Of a stretch of DNA of 8,112 nucleotides, positions 1 to 5,970 are shown one piece after another (positions within the stretch are counted from its first letter, which is position 1; every line of letters begins with the position of its first letter). This DNA is from an uncultured Phycisphaerae bacterium. GTDB lineage: Bacteria; Planctomycetota; Phycisphaerae; Phycisphaerales; SM1A02. A program made the position numbers and the translations under genes. The notes beneath the pieces were generated by a model. That model had not been told where the DNA came from. It worked only from the letters and a program-made list of their open reading frames with translations, and made no database searches. The stretch is taken from assembly GCA_937899935.1 (NCBI GenBank), contig CALCOW010000520.1, positions 1 to 8,112 of the forward strand. Direction: 5' to 3'.

Positions 1-1
1 T

Positions 2-970
2 TTTGCGCTTGCGCAGGTGCTCTTAGCAGGTGGCATCGCGTTTAATTCTGGTACTGAAACCGCAATGCTCTATGAGTCGCTGGACAGCGTTGGCCGCGCC
101 GATGAGTACGCCGATCGTGAGGCTGCCGTGACGCGCAATCTCTTTCTAGGGAGTGCCGTGGCCGCTTTGGCAGGTGGGGCCATTGCGATGATCGAAATAC
201 GCTTGGCCTACGTTTTGTCATTCTTGTCCGGCGTAGCGGTCTTATTGCTCGCATTGTTCTTCGTTGAGCCACCCGGCCGCGATACTCAAAGACTCAGTGC
301 CGGTGGCTTTTTGAAGCAGCTTTCAGCATGCGTGCGCTATTGGAAAGACCCGCTTTTGCGTTGGCTCTTTTTATTCATGATCATGATGATCGTTCTCTTT
401 CATATCCCTTACGAATTTTATCAGCCCTATTTGAAGCTGCTGGTACAAGGAGATGACCCTGGGCCTGGTGGTGTTGAGCTGACACCTTTAGTGACTGGCG
501 TGCATACTTGTCTGACGATGTTTATTGCGGCTTGGTTTGCAGCAAGGAGTATCTGGCTGCGCGATCGAATCGGATTCTTTGGCTTACTGGTCGCAGCGGC
601 CATCCTCGTCTTGGTACTGATTGCCCTGATGAGCTTCTGGTTGGGCATCATTGTGGGGGTTATATTGCTGTTGCGAAGTTGTCCAAGAGCGATGCTGACG
701 CCACCAGTGAACGCCGTTATTACGCCTCGTCTGGCACAAAAGAATCGAGCAACCTACCTGTCGCTGCAGAGCTTAACTGGTCGTTTAGGATTTTCCCTCA
801 CGCTCTTTGGACTTTCATGGGTGACCGTTGCTCAAGAAACAGACGCTCCATTGGCTTGGCCCGATCTCTCACGCATGTTGCTGATATCACTCCTCGTCGG
901 CATCGTGGTGGCCGTGCTCTTGCTGTTTCTTGCACCAAAATCAGTGCGTCACTGGAAAACTGACGCCTAA
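2..970 (+). CDS. MFS transporter, C-terminal part (5' end outside window)
   Basis: Inner-membrane transporter of the major facilitator superfamily; the substrate cannot be told from the sequence. The frame is open to the left edge, so the gene is truncated by the window. A GTG lies at 17, but the reading continues upstream (FALAQ before VLLAGG), so 17 is not the true start. Family signs are the early SGTETAMLYESL stretch, which matches the MFS motif at the end of TM4 (SG-x-x-x-A-x-x-Y-D/E-S-L), and RATYLSLQSLTGRLGFSL near residues 246-263, a motif common before the last helices. About eight hydrophobic segments are visible, including residues 41-61, 63-82, 113-130 and 288-308. It is followed by a terminator-like hairpin, so it is probably transcribed separately from the downstream cluster. 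The family call is firm; specificity is unknown. Confidence 0.9.
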   Translation, partial: FALAQVLLAGGIAFNSGTETAMLYESLDSVGRADEYADREAAVTRNLFLGSAVAALAGGAIAMIEIRLAYVLSFLSGVAVLLLALFFVEPPGRDTQRLSAGGFLKQLSACVRYWKDPLLRWLFLFMIMMIVLFHIPYEFYQPYLKLLVQGDDPGPGGVELTPLVTGVHTCLTMFIAAWFAARSIWLRDRIGFFGLLVAAAILVLVLIALMSFWLGIIVGVILLLRSCPRAMLTPPVNAVITPRLAQKNRATYLSLQSLTGRLGFSLTLFGLSWVTVAQETDAPLAWPDLSRMLLISLLVGIVVAVLLLFLAPKSVRHWKTDA

Positions 971-1021
971 TACAAAAATTTTGATGTTCCTCTGCAAGTT
1001 CCCCTGGTGATCTGGTCTGAC

Positions 1022-1049
1022 CCCACAGAAGACCTTCTGTTGGTTTTTT
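1022..1049 (+). terminator. Rho-independent-type terminator after the MFS gene
   Basis: ACAGAA (1025-1030) and TTCTGT (1035-1040) form a perfect 6-bp stem around a GACC loop. Two outer C-G pairs are possible beyond one mismatch. A run of six T follows at 1044-1049. The site lies 54 bp after the MFS stop, which fits transcription ending before the next cluster. The stem is short and AT-rich in its core, so strength is uncertain. Confidence 0.6.
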
Positions 1050-1073
1050 GGCACCTATCACGGTACCGCCCTC

Positions 1074-1079
1074 AGGAGG
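1074..1079 (+). promoter_or_regulatory. Strong Shine-Dalgarno AGGAGG not belonging to an annotated gene
   Basis: AGGAGG at 1074-1079 is a near-perfect ribosome binding site, but it lies 45 bp upstream of the lipoprotein ATG (1125), too far to serve it. It is spaced 7 nt before a GTG at 1087 that opens a 13-codon frame ending exactly on the lipoprotein start. This suggests a translated leader. An 8-bp palindrome CGGTACCG (1061-1068) lies just upstream. Confidence 0.45.
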
Positions 1080-1086
1080 AGTTGTT

Positions 1087-1128
1087 GTGTGGACGTTTGA
1101 CAATCACTCTGAAAGGGATGGATTATGA
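1087..1128 (+). CDS. Possible 13-codon leader peptide overlapping the lipoprotein start
   Basis: GTG at 1087 opens a short frame encoding MWTFDNHSERDGL and ends in TGA at 1126-1128. The stop overlaps the ATG of the next gene (ATGA at 1125-1128), the same coupling geometry used at 1517 between the next two genes. The AGGAGG at 1074-1079 is at ideal distance. No run of a single amino acid codon typical of attenuation peptides is seen. It may be a leader for translational coupling or a chance frame; the downstream gene also has its own site, AAAGGGA (1112-1118), which weakens the case. Confidence 0.3.
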   Translation: MWTFDNHSERDGL

Positions 1129-1520
1129 AAAGCCCATGTCTGCTCGTCGCCGCCCTCGCCGTCACGGCATTGGCAACGGGCTGTAACCAAAACGAAAAAA
1201 TGCGCAAGGCGGCCTTTCAGGCTCAGCTCACTAGCGTGTGTAGCGAAATTTCGGATGGCGATTTAGCGGAAGCGAAAGGCCATTTAGAAGAAGCCGAAGA
1301 GACCGCCCGTGGCACCAAAGAAAAGCAGAAGGTGCAAAGCCTTCATCAGCTGATCGCTGGTGCCGAAGCATTTATGGATGGCAATGGCCCTCAAGCCAGA
1401 AGCGAGTGGTCTCAGGCCTCTGACCCACTCTTGCGACAAGAAATTCGTAGTCAGGCCCGTGAAGTCGGTATCGATGTGCCACTGGTGCCTGTGTCAGGAA
1501 GTCAAGGGGGTATCCAATGA
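1125..1520 (+). CDS. Small outer-membrane-type lipoprotein, TPR-like helical
   Basis: A 131-residue predicted lipoprotein of unknown function. The signal peptide ends in LATGC with the lipidated Cys at residue 20. Asn follows at +2 rather than Asp, which is compatible with sorting to the outer membrane. The mature part is charged and helical, with two loosely similar segments (ISDGDLAEAKGHLEEAEE and FMDGNGPQARSEWSQASDP) of the DG-x4/5-A type, reminiscent of a degenerate TPR hairpin pair. The ATG at 1125 is chosen because AAAGGGA lies 6 nt upstream and an in-frame stop sits at 1110. Its stop overlaps the start of the next gene by 4 bases (ATGA), implying translational coupling. It is the first gene of the ExbB/ExbD-containing cluster, so an envelope scaffold role is possible. 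The lipoprotein call is good; no family is recognised. Confidence 0.8.
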   Translation: MKSPCLLVAALAVTALATGCNQNEKMRKAAFQAQLTSVCSEISDGDLAEAKGHLEEAEETARGTKEKQKVQSLHQLIAGAEAFMDGNGPQARSEWSQASDPLLRQEIRSQAREVGIDVPLVPVSGSQGGIQ

Positions 1521-2611
1521 AACGACCTGAGGGAAAAACAGATCATAAGTCACAAGCGCGAAAAGTCATCGTACTCAGCAGTGCAGCGCTTCTTTTAACT
1601 TCAATGGCCTACGGTCAGAGAGCTCCAGAGCCTGGAGAAAAACCCGTCGTGCCAGCAATCACTTCAAGCAGCAGCATGGCAAAATCGCAAAACGCTGATC
1701 AATCAGAACTCAATGGCTATGACTTCGGTCATGTTGTTGAGACACTTCAAAGCTCAGTGGATCCACTACAGCGTGAACTTGATGCGAGTTTCATGGTGTT
1801 CATTGATCGAGTCGATCAAGCCGTCACACTGCTTGATGCTGGGCAGACCAGAGAAGCGGTTGCCATGAGCACCGTTGCAATCGAAGGCGTCTTGCAAGTT
1901 CGAGACACCGTGCTTGAGCCGATGTGGGATGGTCAGATCTATCTGACTGAACAGATTTCTAAGGTGCGCAGTCGTCTTGCAACGGCCGTGGCCGCTGGCC
2001 CCAATCCCGCAGGCGATGATCCCGAGGCACATGATCCTGCGACAGAGGCCGTGCTCGATGGAATTGCAAAGCGTATTGCACAAGAGCAAGATGCACTTCG
2101 CCGCAAGAGACTGATCGCACATTATCGCACCGTTCGAGATCTTGCACAGATCAAGCGAACGGCGCAGCGGATGAGTCCAGATCAGCGCAAGCTCTGGGTC
2201 GGTGTGCTTCGTGTACTCGAGGAAGCAGCCCTGGCTCATCAACAAGTCTTGATGGGTTCAGAGATTCTTTATACCCAGTTTGAGTCGACGGCCGGTCATT
2301 TACAAGAGTATCTGGTCTTGCTGGATACGGTTGATGGCGCCACTGAATTGCTTGGTGTCATCAATGGTATTGAAGGTGCTGGTCAGGGTATGACGAGCTT
2401 TGCTACGAGCATGCAAGAACTACAGGCTCGTCTTTCGACATTCAATGGTGCTGTTCAAGAAGCCCTTCAGACAAGCATGTTTGAGTTAGAGGCGAAGGTC
2501 GATTCGCTTCCAATTTACAGCTCGCTCGATGCTGAAATGACAGGCGTCGCACCTACTGAACCAGATGCTGAATTGGCTGAACGCCTATCTCGCATCGAAG
2601 GAAACAACTAA
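1517..2611 (+). CDS. Exported all-helical protein of unknown function
   Basis: A 364-residue predicted periplasmic protein; no family recognised. The N-terminus is basic (residues 1-16), followed by a hydrophobic stretch (17-31) and a plausible signal peptidase site AYG|Q at 33/34. The rest is almost entirely predicted helix rich in Glu, Gln, Ala, Leu and Arg. A low-complexity Ala/Gly/Pro/Asp break near residues 154-173 separates an N-terminal helical half from a second half. That second half includes a charged run QEQDALRRKRLIAHYRTVRD and ends in a charged coil-like tail. Translation is coupled to the upstream lipoprotein through a 4-base overlap. There are no catalytic motifs or Cys pairs. 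The architecture suits a periplasmic scaffold or adaptor partner of the energised complex encoded downstream; that role is inferred from position only. Confidence 0.75.
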   Translation: MKRPEGKTDHKSQARKVIVLSSAALLLTSMAYGQRAPEPGEKPVVPAITSSSSMAKSQNADQSELNGYDFGHVVETLQSSVDPLQRELDASFMVFIDRVDQAVTLLDAGQTREAVAMSTVAIEGVLQVRDTVLEPMWDGQIYLTEQISKVRSRLATAVAAGPNPAGDDPEAHDPATEAVLDGIAKRIAQEQDALRRKRLIAHYRTVRDLAQIKRTAQRMSPDQRKLWVGVLRVLEEAALAHQQVLMGSEILYTQFESTAGHLQEYLVLLDTVDGATELLGVINGIEGAGQGMTSFATSMQELQARLSTFNGAVQEALQTSMFELEAKVDSLPIYSSLDAEMTGVAPTEPDAELAERLSRIEGNN

Positions 2612-2642
2612 CAAGGCGCGAGCTTGCGCATTGGAGAATCAA

Positions 2643-3104
2643 ATGAAGTACAAAAATCTATCAATCATTGCCGTGGCACTGGCGAGCTTCCTGAGTATGG
2701 GCGTAGCAACCACAGCCAACGCCCAAGAAGCAACCAGTTCTATTAAGGCACAGTTCCATCAGCTAAGTAGTCAGCGAGATGGTATCTATCGGAAGTTACA
2801 TGTACTTGATCGAAGAGCAGCCGAACTTATGAAGGCGGGAAAAGAACCAGTCGAGATCCATGCCCAACAAGTTGCACTACAGGATGAGTTAGACCTTGTG
2901 CAACTTCGCTTAGAGACCATGGCGGTTCGGTATGACCTTGTTCTTCGACCGGTTCCGACTGCTTCAAGTGACCCAGATCAAAAGACCAATCGAGCCGTGA
3001 ATCAGGCATTTGGGCGTGGTGCTTCGCGTACGAAGACGGAGCTCAAGTCACAGTGCATGGTCATGCTCAGCTCGATGGACTTTGGAGCGTTCTTACGACA
3101 CTAA
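2643..3104 (+). CDS. Small exported coiled-coil protein
   Basis: A 153-residue predicted periplasmic protein; no family recognised. The frame extends upstream to 2565, but the ATG at 2643 is preferred: it has GGAG at 2633-2636, avoids overlapping the previous gene, and gives a textbook signal peptide (basic MKYK, hydrophobic 6-24, cleavage ANA|QE at 27/28). The mature part has a helical, heptad-like stretch from about residue 31 to 100 (FHQLSSQRDGIYRKLHVLDR and the following Leu/Val-rich helix), then a flexible polar tail. The gene sits 31 bp after the previous one and 27 bp before the ExbB-like gene. It may assemble with the neighbouring exported helical protein or the ExbD/TonB-like periplasmic domains; this is inference from context. 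Confidence 0.75.
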   Translation: MKYKNLSIIAVALASFLSMGVATTANAQEATSSIKAQFHQLSSQRDGIYRKLHVLDRRAAELMKAGKEPVEIHAQQVALQDELDLVQLRLETMAVRYDLVLRPVPTASSDPDQKTNRAVNQAFGRGASRTKTELKSQCMVMLSSMDFGAFLRH

Positions 3105-3131
3105 GGTCTTCGAAAGAAGGGAGTCATCGTC

Positions 3132-3539
3132 ATGTTTATGCGTTTTATCGAACTCGGTGGTCCACTTATGTGGCCGTTACTGGCCTGCTCCATACTCTTG
3201 GGCGGTGTGATGATCGAGCGGATATGGACCATTGGCATACGTTGGCTCCTTTTGAAGCAGAAGGTGCCTCAGATAACCTTGGTGGCCCATCGACGATTGA
3301 TGCCCTTCTTTCGAGACATTCCTCCGAGTCTTGGCTTGCTGGGCACCGTCGTCGGTGTTGTCAAGAGCTTTCAACTACTCAATGGGCGCCTCAGCGCTGA
3401 AGCAGTGGGTGAGGGCCTTGGCATCGCCTGCTTGACCACCGTCTTTGGTATTGGGATTGCTATTGCGGCATCAATGTTTGGCTATCTGGCTGACTGGATT
3501 GTGAAAGCCGATCAGCCAATGGTTGTGATGGAGGCATAA
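3132..3539 (+). CDS. Minimal MotA/TolQ/ExbB-family proton channel protein
   Basis: Inner-membrane subunit of a proton-motive-force-driven motor of the ExbB/TolQ family. The N-terminus has the family pattern GGPLMWPLL followed by TM1 (about 12-31) ending in ERIW, as in ExbB. TM2 carries GLLGTVVGVVKSF (68-80) and TM3 carries GIACLTTVFGIGIAIAASMF (97-116). Thr72 and Thr103 fall where the pore-lining threonines of ExbB sit. At 135 residues it is far shorter than usual (over 200): the cytoplasmic region between TM1 and TM2 is only about 30 residues and the C-terminal tail is about 15. The start has AAGGGAG (3117-3123), 8 nt upstream. The ExbD-like gene follows after 3 bp. Family assignment is firm; the shortening looks native because both conserved halves are in one clean frame. 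Confidence 0.88.
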   Translation: MFMRFIELGGPLMWPLLACSILLGGVMIERIWTIGIRWLLLKQKVPQITLVAHRRLMPFFRDIPPSLGLLGTVVGVVKSFQLLNGRLSAEAVGEGLGIACLTTVFGIGIAIAASMFGYLADWIVKADQPMVVMEA

Positions 3540-3542
3540 ACA

Positions 3543-3932
3543 GTGGTTCTCTCACGAAGTTTTGTTGATGTCCTTTTCATCCTGTTGTGTGGAATGATTG
3601 TCTTGCTTTCTGAGTCAATTCGCATTGGATCTCTTGAAGTCGATCCGGCTGAGTTGGGTAGTGGCGGCATTGATCGACTGACTGCAGAAGAAGTCAATTT
3701 GCTAGTGGTTGATGACAAGCAACTCCTGTTTGAGGATCAAAGTTTTCAAGACATTGCAGCCTATCTCGCTGCCTCAAAACAATTGCCTGGTGCTTTGTTG
3801 GTACCGCGACATGCAGAGGTTTCTCACCATCGCATGATGCGAGTCTATGACACCTTGACCGAACAAGGCATCGATGTTCGTTTCGGCGTTGAGCCAACTC
3901 AAGCGCCGTCGACAAGCATGGGAGTTCAGTAA
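3543..3932 (+). CDS. ExbD/TolR-family biopolymer transport protein
   Basis: Partner of the ExbB-like channel: a single-pass inner-membrane protein with a periplasmic domain. TM residues about 7-22 contain FVDVLFILL, in which Asp9 matches the essential membrane Asp of ExbD/TolR. The periplasmic part follows the ExbD fold pattern: a strand VNLLVV, then FQDIAAYLA helix, strand GALLVPRHAEVSHHRMMRV and LTEQGIDVRFGVE at the end. The start is GTG at 3543 with GGAGG at 3530-3534; a stop directly upstream in frame (3537-3539) excludes a longer protein. This leaves almost no cytoplasmic N-terminus, whereas family members usually have a longer one. The stop overlaps the next ATG by one base (TAATG), so ExbD and the TonB-like protein are translationally linked. 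Confidence 0.88.
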   Translation: MVLSRSFVDVLFILLCGMIVLLSESIRIGSLEVDPAELGSGGIDRLTAEEVNLLVVDDKQLLFEDQSFQDIAAYLAASKQLPGALLVPRHAEVSHHRMMRVYDTLTEQGIDVRFGVEPTQAPSTSMGVQ

Positions 3933-4861
3933 TGTCAAAAAGTGCACTGATTCTTGGTTTGATGATCTCTGTGATCATTCATCTGATCTTCCTGTGGCCG
4001 GGTACTTGGACAAAGCCTCTTGAAAAAGAAACCATGGGGCGATCAGTTAGTGTTGTTGAGCTGCCCACCGTAGCAGCGTTGCCGGAGGAAGCGGAAGAAC
4101 TTCCTACGATCGAAAATGAAATGGAAAGTGAAACAGAATCAGAACCCGAACCGGAATCGCAGCCAGAACCAAACCCAGCGCCAGTAGCTGAATCCATCTC
4201 GGAGCCGGAACCAGCGAAAGAGGTGGAGCTTGCAGCTTCAACGCCTCTGAATCAACCTCCCGCTGAGACGCCACGGCCGGCAACTCAGCCACTCGAACCC
4301 ATCATGTCGGCGCCACCCTTACCAGTAGCGACTCCGCTTGAGTCGGTTGCTCAAGGTTCGCGCACGGCATTCGATGGGCCGGGAGACTTTGCGGCAGCGC
4401 CCGATGGACCACTGATACCAGCACTTTGGATCGACTGGGGATCACCGCAAGAAGCGCTGAATATTTTGACGGCTGGTGGTATGCAGTTGGTTGTTCTGGA
4501 ATCAGATGAATCGATTCGGTATGTCGTTTCGCTGGCCTCACAGGAGCCGACTCTGGCAGCATGGCGTCCAGATCGTCAAGCCAGGTTTTCAAACCGACTA
4601 CGAATTGTTGATCATGTTTCTGCATTCTCAAGTATTGCCAGATCCCTTTCGCTCCCTTCAGGAACCCATCTGGCGGTGCTGTTTCCAATGCGTATCGATC
4701 AATTGGTTGATACCGCCCAGCGGCGAGCGGCCTTTGATGAAGGTGCCGCTATGGATCAAATTCGAGGTTTTGCCGGGCATTTCACAATTGCTCCAAGCAA
4801 AAGTGCAAGTCATGCCTCTGGCAGTGTCTCTTTCTTGATCACTCACTTACAACGGAGATAA
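3932..4861 (+). CDS. TonB-like energy-transducing protein with unrecognised C-terminal domain
   Basis: A 309-residue bitopic inner-membrane protein. The N-terminal TM (about 5-22) contains ISVIIHL, with Ser13 and His17 in the SxxxH arrangement that TonB uses to couple to ExbB/ExbD. A Pro/Glu-rich periplasmic linker runs from about 43 to 145. It is strongly acidic and lacks the Lys-Pro half seen in classical TonB. The C-terminal part (about 160-309) appears folded, with IPALWIDWGSPQEALNIL, a strand MQLVVLES, strand THLAVLFPM and a final SVSFLITHL. I cannot match it to the TonB C-terminal domain: the YP-x-x-A/G-x-V-x-V-x-F pattern is not evident. Placement directly after ExbB and ExbD genes supports the TonB-like role. 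The partner it contacts may therefore not be a standard outer-membrane receptor. Confidence 0.8.
   Translation: MSKSALILGLMISVIIHLIFLWPGTWTKPLEKETMGRSVSVVELPTVAALPEEAEELPTIENEMESETESEPEPESQPEPNPAPVAESISEPEPAKEVELAASTPLNQPPAETPRPATQPLEPIMSAPPLPVATPLESVAQGSRTAFDGPGDFAAAPDGPLIPALWIDWGSPQEALNILTAGGMQLVVLESDESIRYVVSLASQEPTLAAWRPDRQARFSNRLRIVDHVSAFSSIARSLSLPSGTHLAVLFPMRIDQLVDTAQRRAAFDEGAAMDQIRGFAGHFTIAPSKSASHASGSVSFLITHLQRR
4112..4213 (+). repeat. Glu-Pro/Glu-Ser low-complexity coding repeat
   Basis: Imperfect GAA/GAG-rich codon repeat within the TonB-like gene, encoding residues about 61-94 with E-S-E-T-E-S and E-P-E-P units. It forms an extended acidic spacer in the periplasm and may vary in length between strains. 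Confidence 0.6.
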
Positions 4862-4865
4862 TCCA

Positions 4866-5543
4866 ATGAATTCAATGAGAACACTGATTGTAGTTGGCGG
4901 CCTGGCGGCGATTGCTATCGGTGCGGGTTGGGCACTTACCGCCAATCAACCAGTATCAAGCCAGGAACACTTAGCGGCGAACGGCTTCGATCAGTCAATC
5001 GTACGTACCGATGGGCAGTCTGTTTCAAACATCAAAGTCAACGAAGCACTAAGCCTTCCAGCTATGTATGCTGCGGTTCCATTGAGTCGTGTTTCGGTCG
5101 ATCAAGAGATGACACGAGCTCCAGCCCCACCACTTACAGCAACTGAACCTCAAGACGTTCATAGCGAGCTACTTGACGAATCGCTGAACAAGGTCGTGGC
5201 AGAATCAAAAGACGCGTTAAGTGATCCGTCGACGGTGGTGCTGAAGCCCAGTGATTTAACTTCCGTGACACCTGCACCTAGCCCTTCCGGACAAACACCA
5301 TCAGAGACAAGTATCACGCCAGAAGCAGATATGGCGACGGCTCTTGCATCTGCCGACGTTGAAGCAAGCAAGCCAGTTGACTATGGCCGTTTGAACCAAC
5401 GTTTGCTTCAGGTTGCCGATGCGCTTGAGCGACTGAATCTACGCCTGGCAGCGCTGGCCGGACCTCGTCAAGAGCAGCCAACCGCTGATGCAACTGAGTC
5501 ACCGGTGATGAAGGTGGAAGCGGATGATCTCAAGGAGGGATGA
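4866..5543 (+). CDS. Bitopic membrane protein with long Pro/Ser/Thr linker and C-terminal coiled coil
   Basis: A 225-residue protein of no recognised family. The N-terminal hydrophobic segment (6-24) has no clear cleavage site and probably anchors it in the inner membrane. A long disordered-looking stretch rich in Ser, Thr, Pro, Ala and Asp (about 30-170) would span the periplasm. Near the end, residues 175-198 form an amphipathic coiled coil with hydrophobic positions L176, L180, V183, L187, L190, L194 and L197. Its start is 4 bp after the TonB-like gene, with CGGAG upstream; a second ATG at 4875 is possible. The layout (TM anchor, long linker, terminal interaction helix) resembles that of TonB or GspC/TolA-like bridging proteins, but this is only an architectural likeness. 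Confidence 0.75.
   Translation: MNSMRTLIVVGGLAAIAIGAGWALTANQPVSSQEHLAANGFDQSIVRTDGQSVSNIKVNEALSLPAMYAAVPLSRVSVDQEMTRAPAPPLTATEPQDVHSELLDESLNKVVAESKDALSDPSTVVLKPSDLTSVTPAPSPSGQTPSETSITPEADMATALASADVEASKPVDYGRLNQRLLQVADALERLNLRLAALAGPRQEQPTADATESPVMKVEADDLKEG
5532..5538 (+). promoter_or_regulatory. Ribosome binding site AAGGAGG choosing among three ATGs
   Basis: AAGGAGG precedes ATG triplets at 5540, 5543 and 5546, all in one frame. Spacing is 1, 4 and 7 nt respectively, so 5546 is the likely start, although 5540 would give a classical ATGA overlap with the upstream stop. Confidence 0.65.
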
Positions 5544-5545
5544 TG

Positions 5546-5803
5546 ATGCTATTACGCATTATTCGGAGAATATCAGTGACCGTTTTCTTGCTGGCAGCGA
5601 TAGCGTTGTATTCATTAGGTGTGCTTCGTTTAGAGAGCACCAATCCAGCGATACAGTGGATCGATGAGGGCTCCGGCTGGTTGACGCGAATGGTGGTCGC
5701 CCAAGGAGATGGAGGCCCAGGAGATGCGATTCATGCGGCCGCAGATTGGCTCGAAGGAACGCCAGTTGATGCCAACGGTAGCAATGAGGATCAGGAGGGT
5801 TGA
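5546..5803 (+). CDS. Small single-pass membrane protein
   Basis: About 85 residues from ATG 5546 (87 if 5540 is used). A basic N-terminus (MLLRIIRR) precedes one TM helix (about 9-26), then an acidic, Gly-rich periplasmic tail with a short helix-like stretch AIHAAADWLEG. The positive-inside rule puts the tail in the periplasm. No family recognised. It follows the bitopic protein without a gap and closes the first gene group before the 167-bp spacer. It could be a small accessory subunit of the ExbB/ExbD/TonB-like complex; this is positional inference. Confidence 0.65.
   Translation: MLLRIIRRISVTVFLLAAIALYSLGVLRLESTNPAIQWIDEGSGWLTRMVVAQGDGGPGDAIHAAADWLEGTPVDANGSNEDQEG
5793..5799 (+). promoter_or_regulatory. 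Strong Shine-Dalgarno AGGAGGG without a well-placed start
   Basis: AGGAGGG lies inside the last codons of the small membrane protein. The only in-frame start for the sigma-factor frame nearby is TTG at 5800, immediately adjacent and so not usable. Another TTG at 5810 opens a 41-codon frame with no protein-like character, ending at 5935. Either the sequence here encodes only the EG end of the upstream protein, or a start has been lost. Confidence 0.3.
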
Positions 5804-5970
5804 TACACTTTGCTTGTCAATCACGCCAGGCTAGAAATAGTTGGTCCAAGATGCATCAGCGTCAAGCAGCCACCGACGGTGATGTTTGTGGTCAGATGCT
5901 TGTTCATGCCGACCCTCTACCAACGGCCTTGGTGATTCAGATTCAGTGGCTTTATAGCGAACGAGATTGC
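5804..5970. other. Spacer upstream of the sigma-factor gene
   Basis: The sigma-factor frame stays open across this stretch back to 5800, but its translation (rich in Cys, Trp, His and Gln) does not look like family sequence. I read it as intergenic. A perfect tandem ATTCAG repeat lies at 5935-5946, and TATAGC at 5953-5958 follows TTGGTG (5929-5934) by 18 nt, a weak sigma-70-like pair. This is the largest gap in the 1125-7952 block and the most likely place for a promoter of the sigma module. Confidence 0.4.

Noticed and set aside
508..963. Plus-strand frame of 151 codons inside the MFS gene
   Set aside because: The overlapping MFS frame has clear family motifs through the same bases; this frame has none and no ribosome binding site.
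1047..1065. TTTGGCAC resembling a sigma-54 -24 element
   Set aside because: The required TTGC-type -12 element is missing at the right distance, and the T's belong to the terminator run.
1097..1125. TTGACA as a -35 box
   Set aside because: The expected -10 position falls on GGATTA at the ATG itself, with no TATAAT-like sequence, so it cannot drive the lipoprotein gene as a normal promoter.
1766..2245. Minus-strand open frame of 159 codons
   Set aside because: It lies wholly inside the exported helical protein gene (1517-2611), is rich in Cys and His, and has no family features. It is an antisense shadow.
3132..3932. Zorya-type or flagellar MotA/MotB stator
   Set aside because: The ExbD-like partner lacks an OmpA/peptidoglycan-binding domain and the ExbB-like protein lacks the long cytoplasmic extension of ZorA; no helicase or nuclease genes are nearby.
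4302..4688. Minus-strand frame of 128 codons opposite the TonB-like gene
   Set aside because: Its translation is low-complexity and shows no signal or domain, while the plus frame fits the operon with start and stop overlaps.
5810..5935. 41-codon frame starting at TTG 5810 after AGGAGGG
   Set aside because: The TTG is at a long distance (10 nt) and the translation shows no protein-like features; it is probably a chance frame in the spacer.
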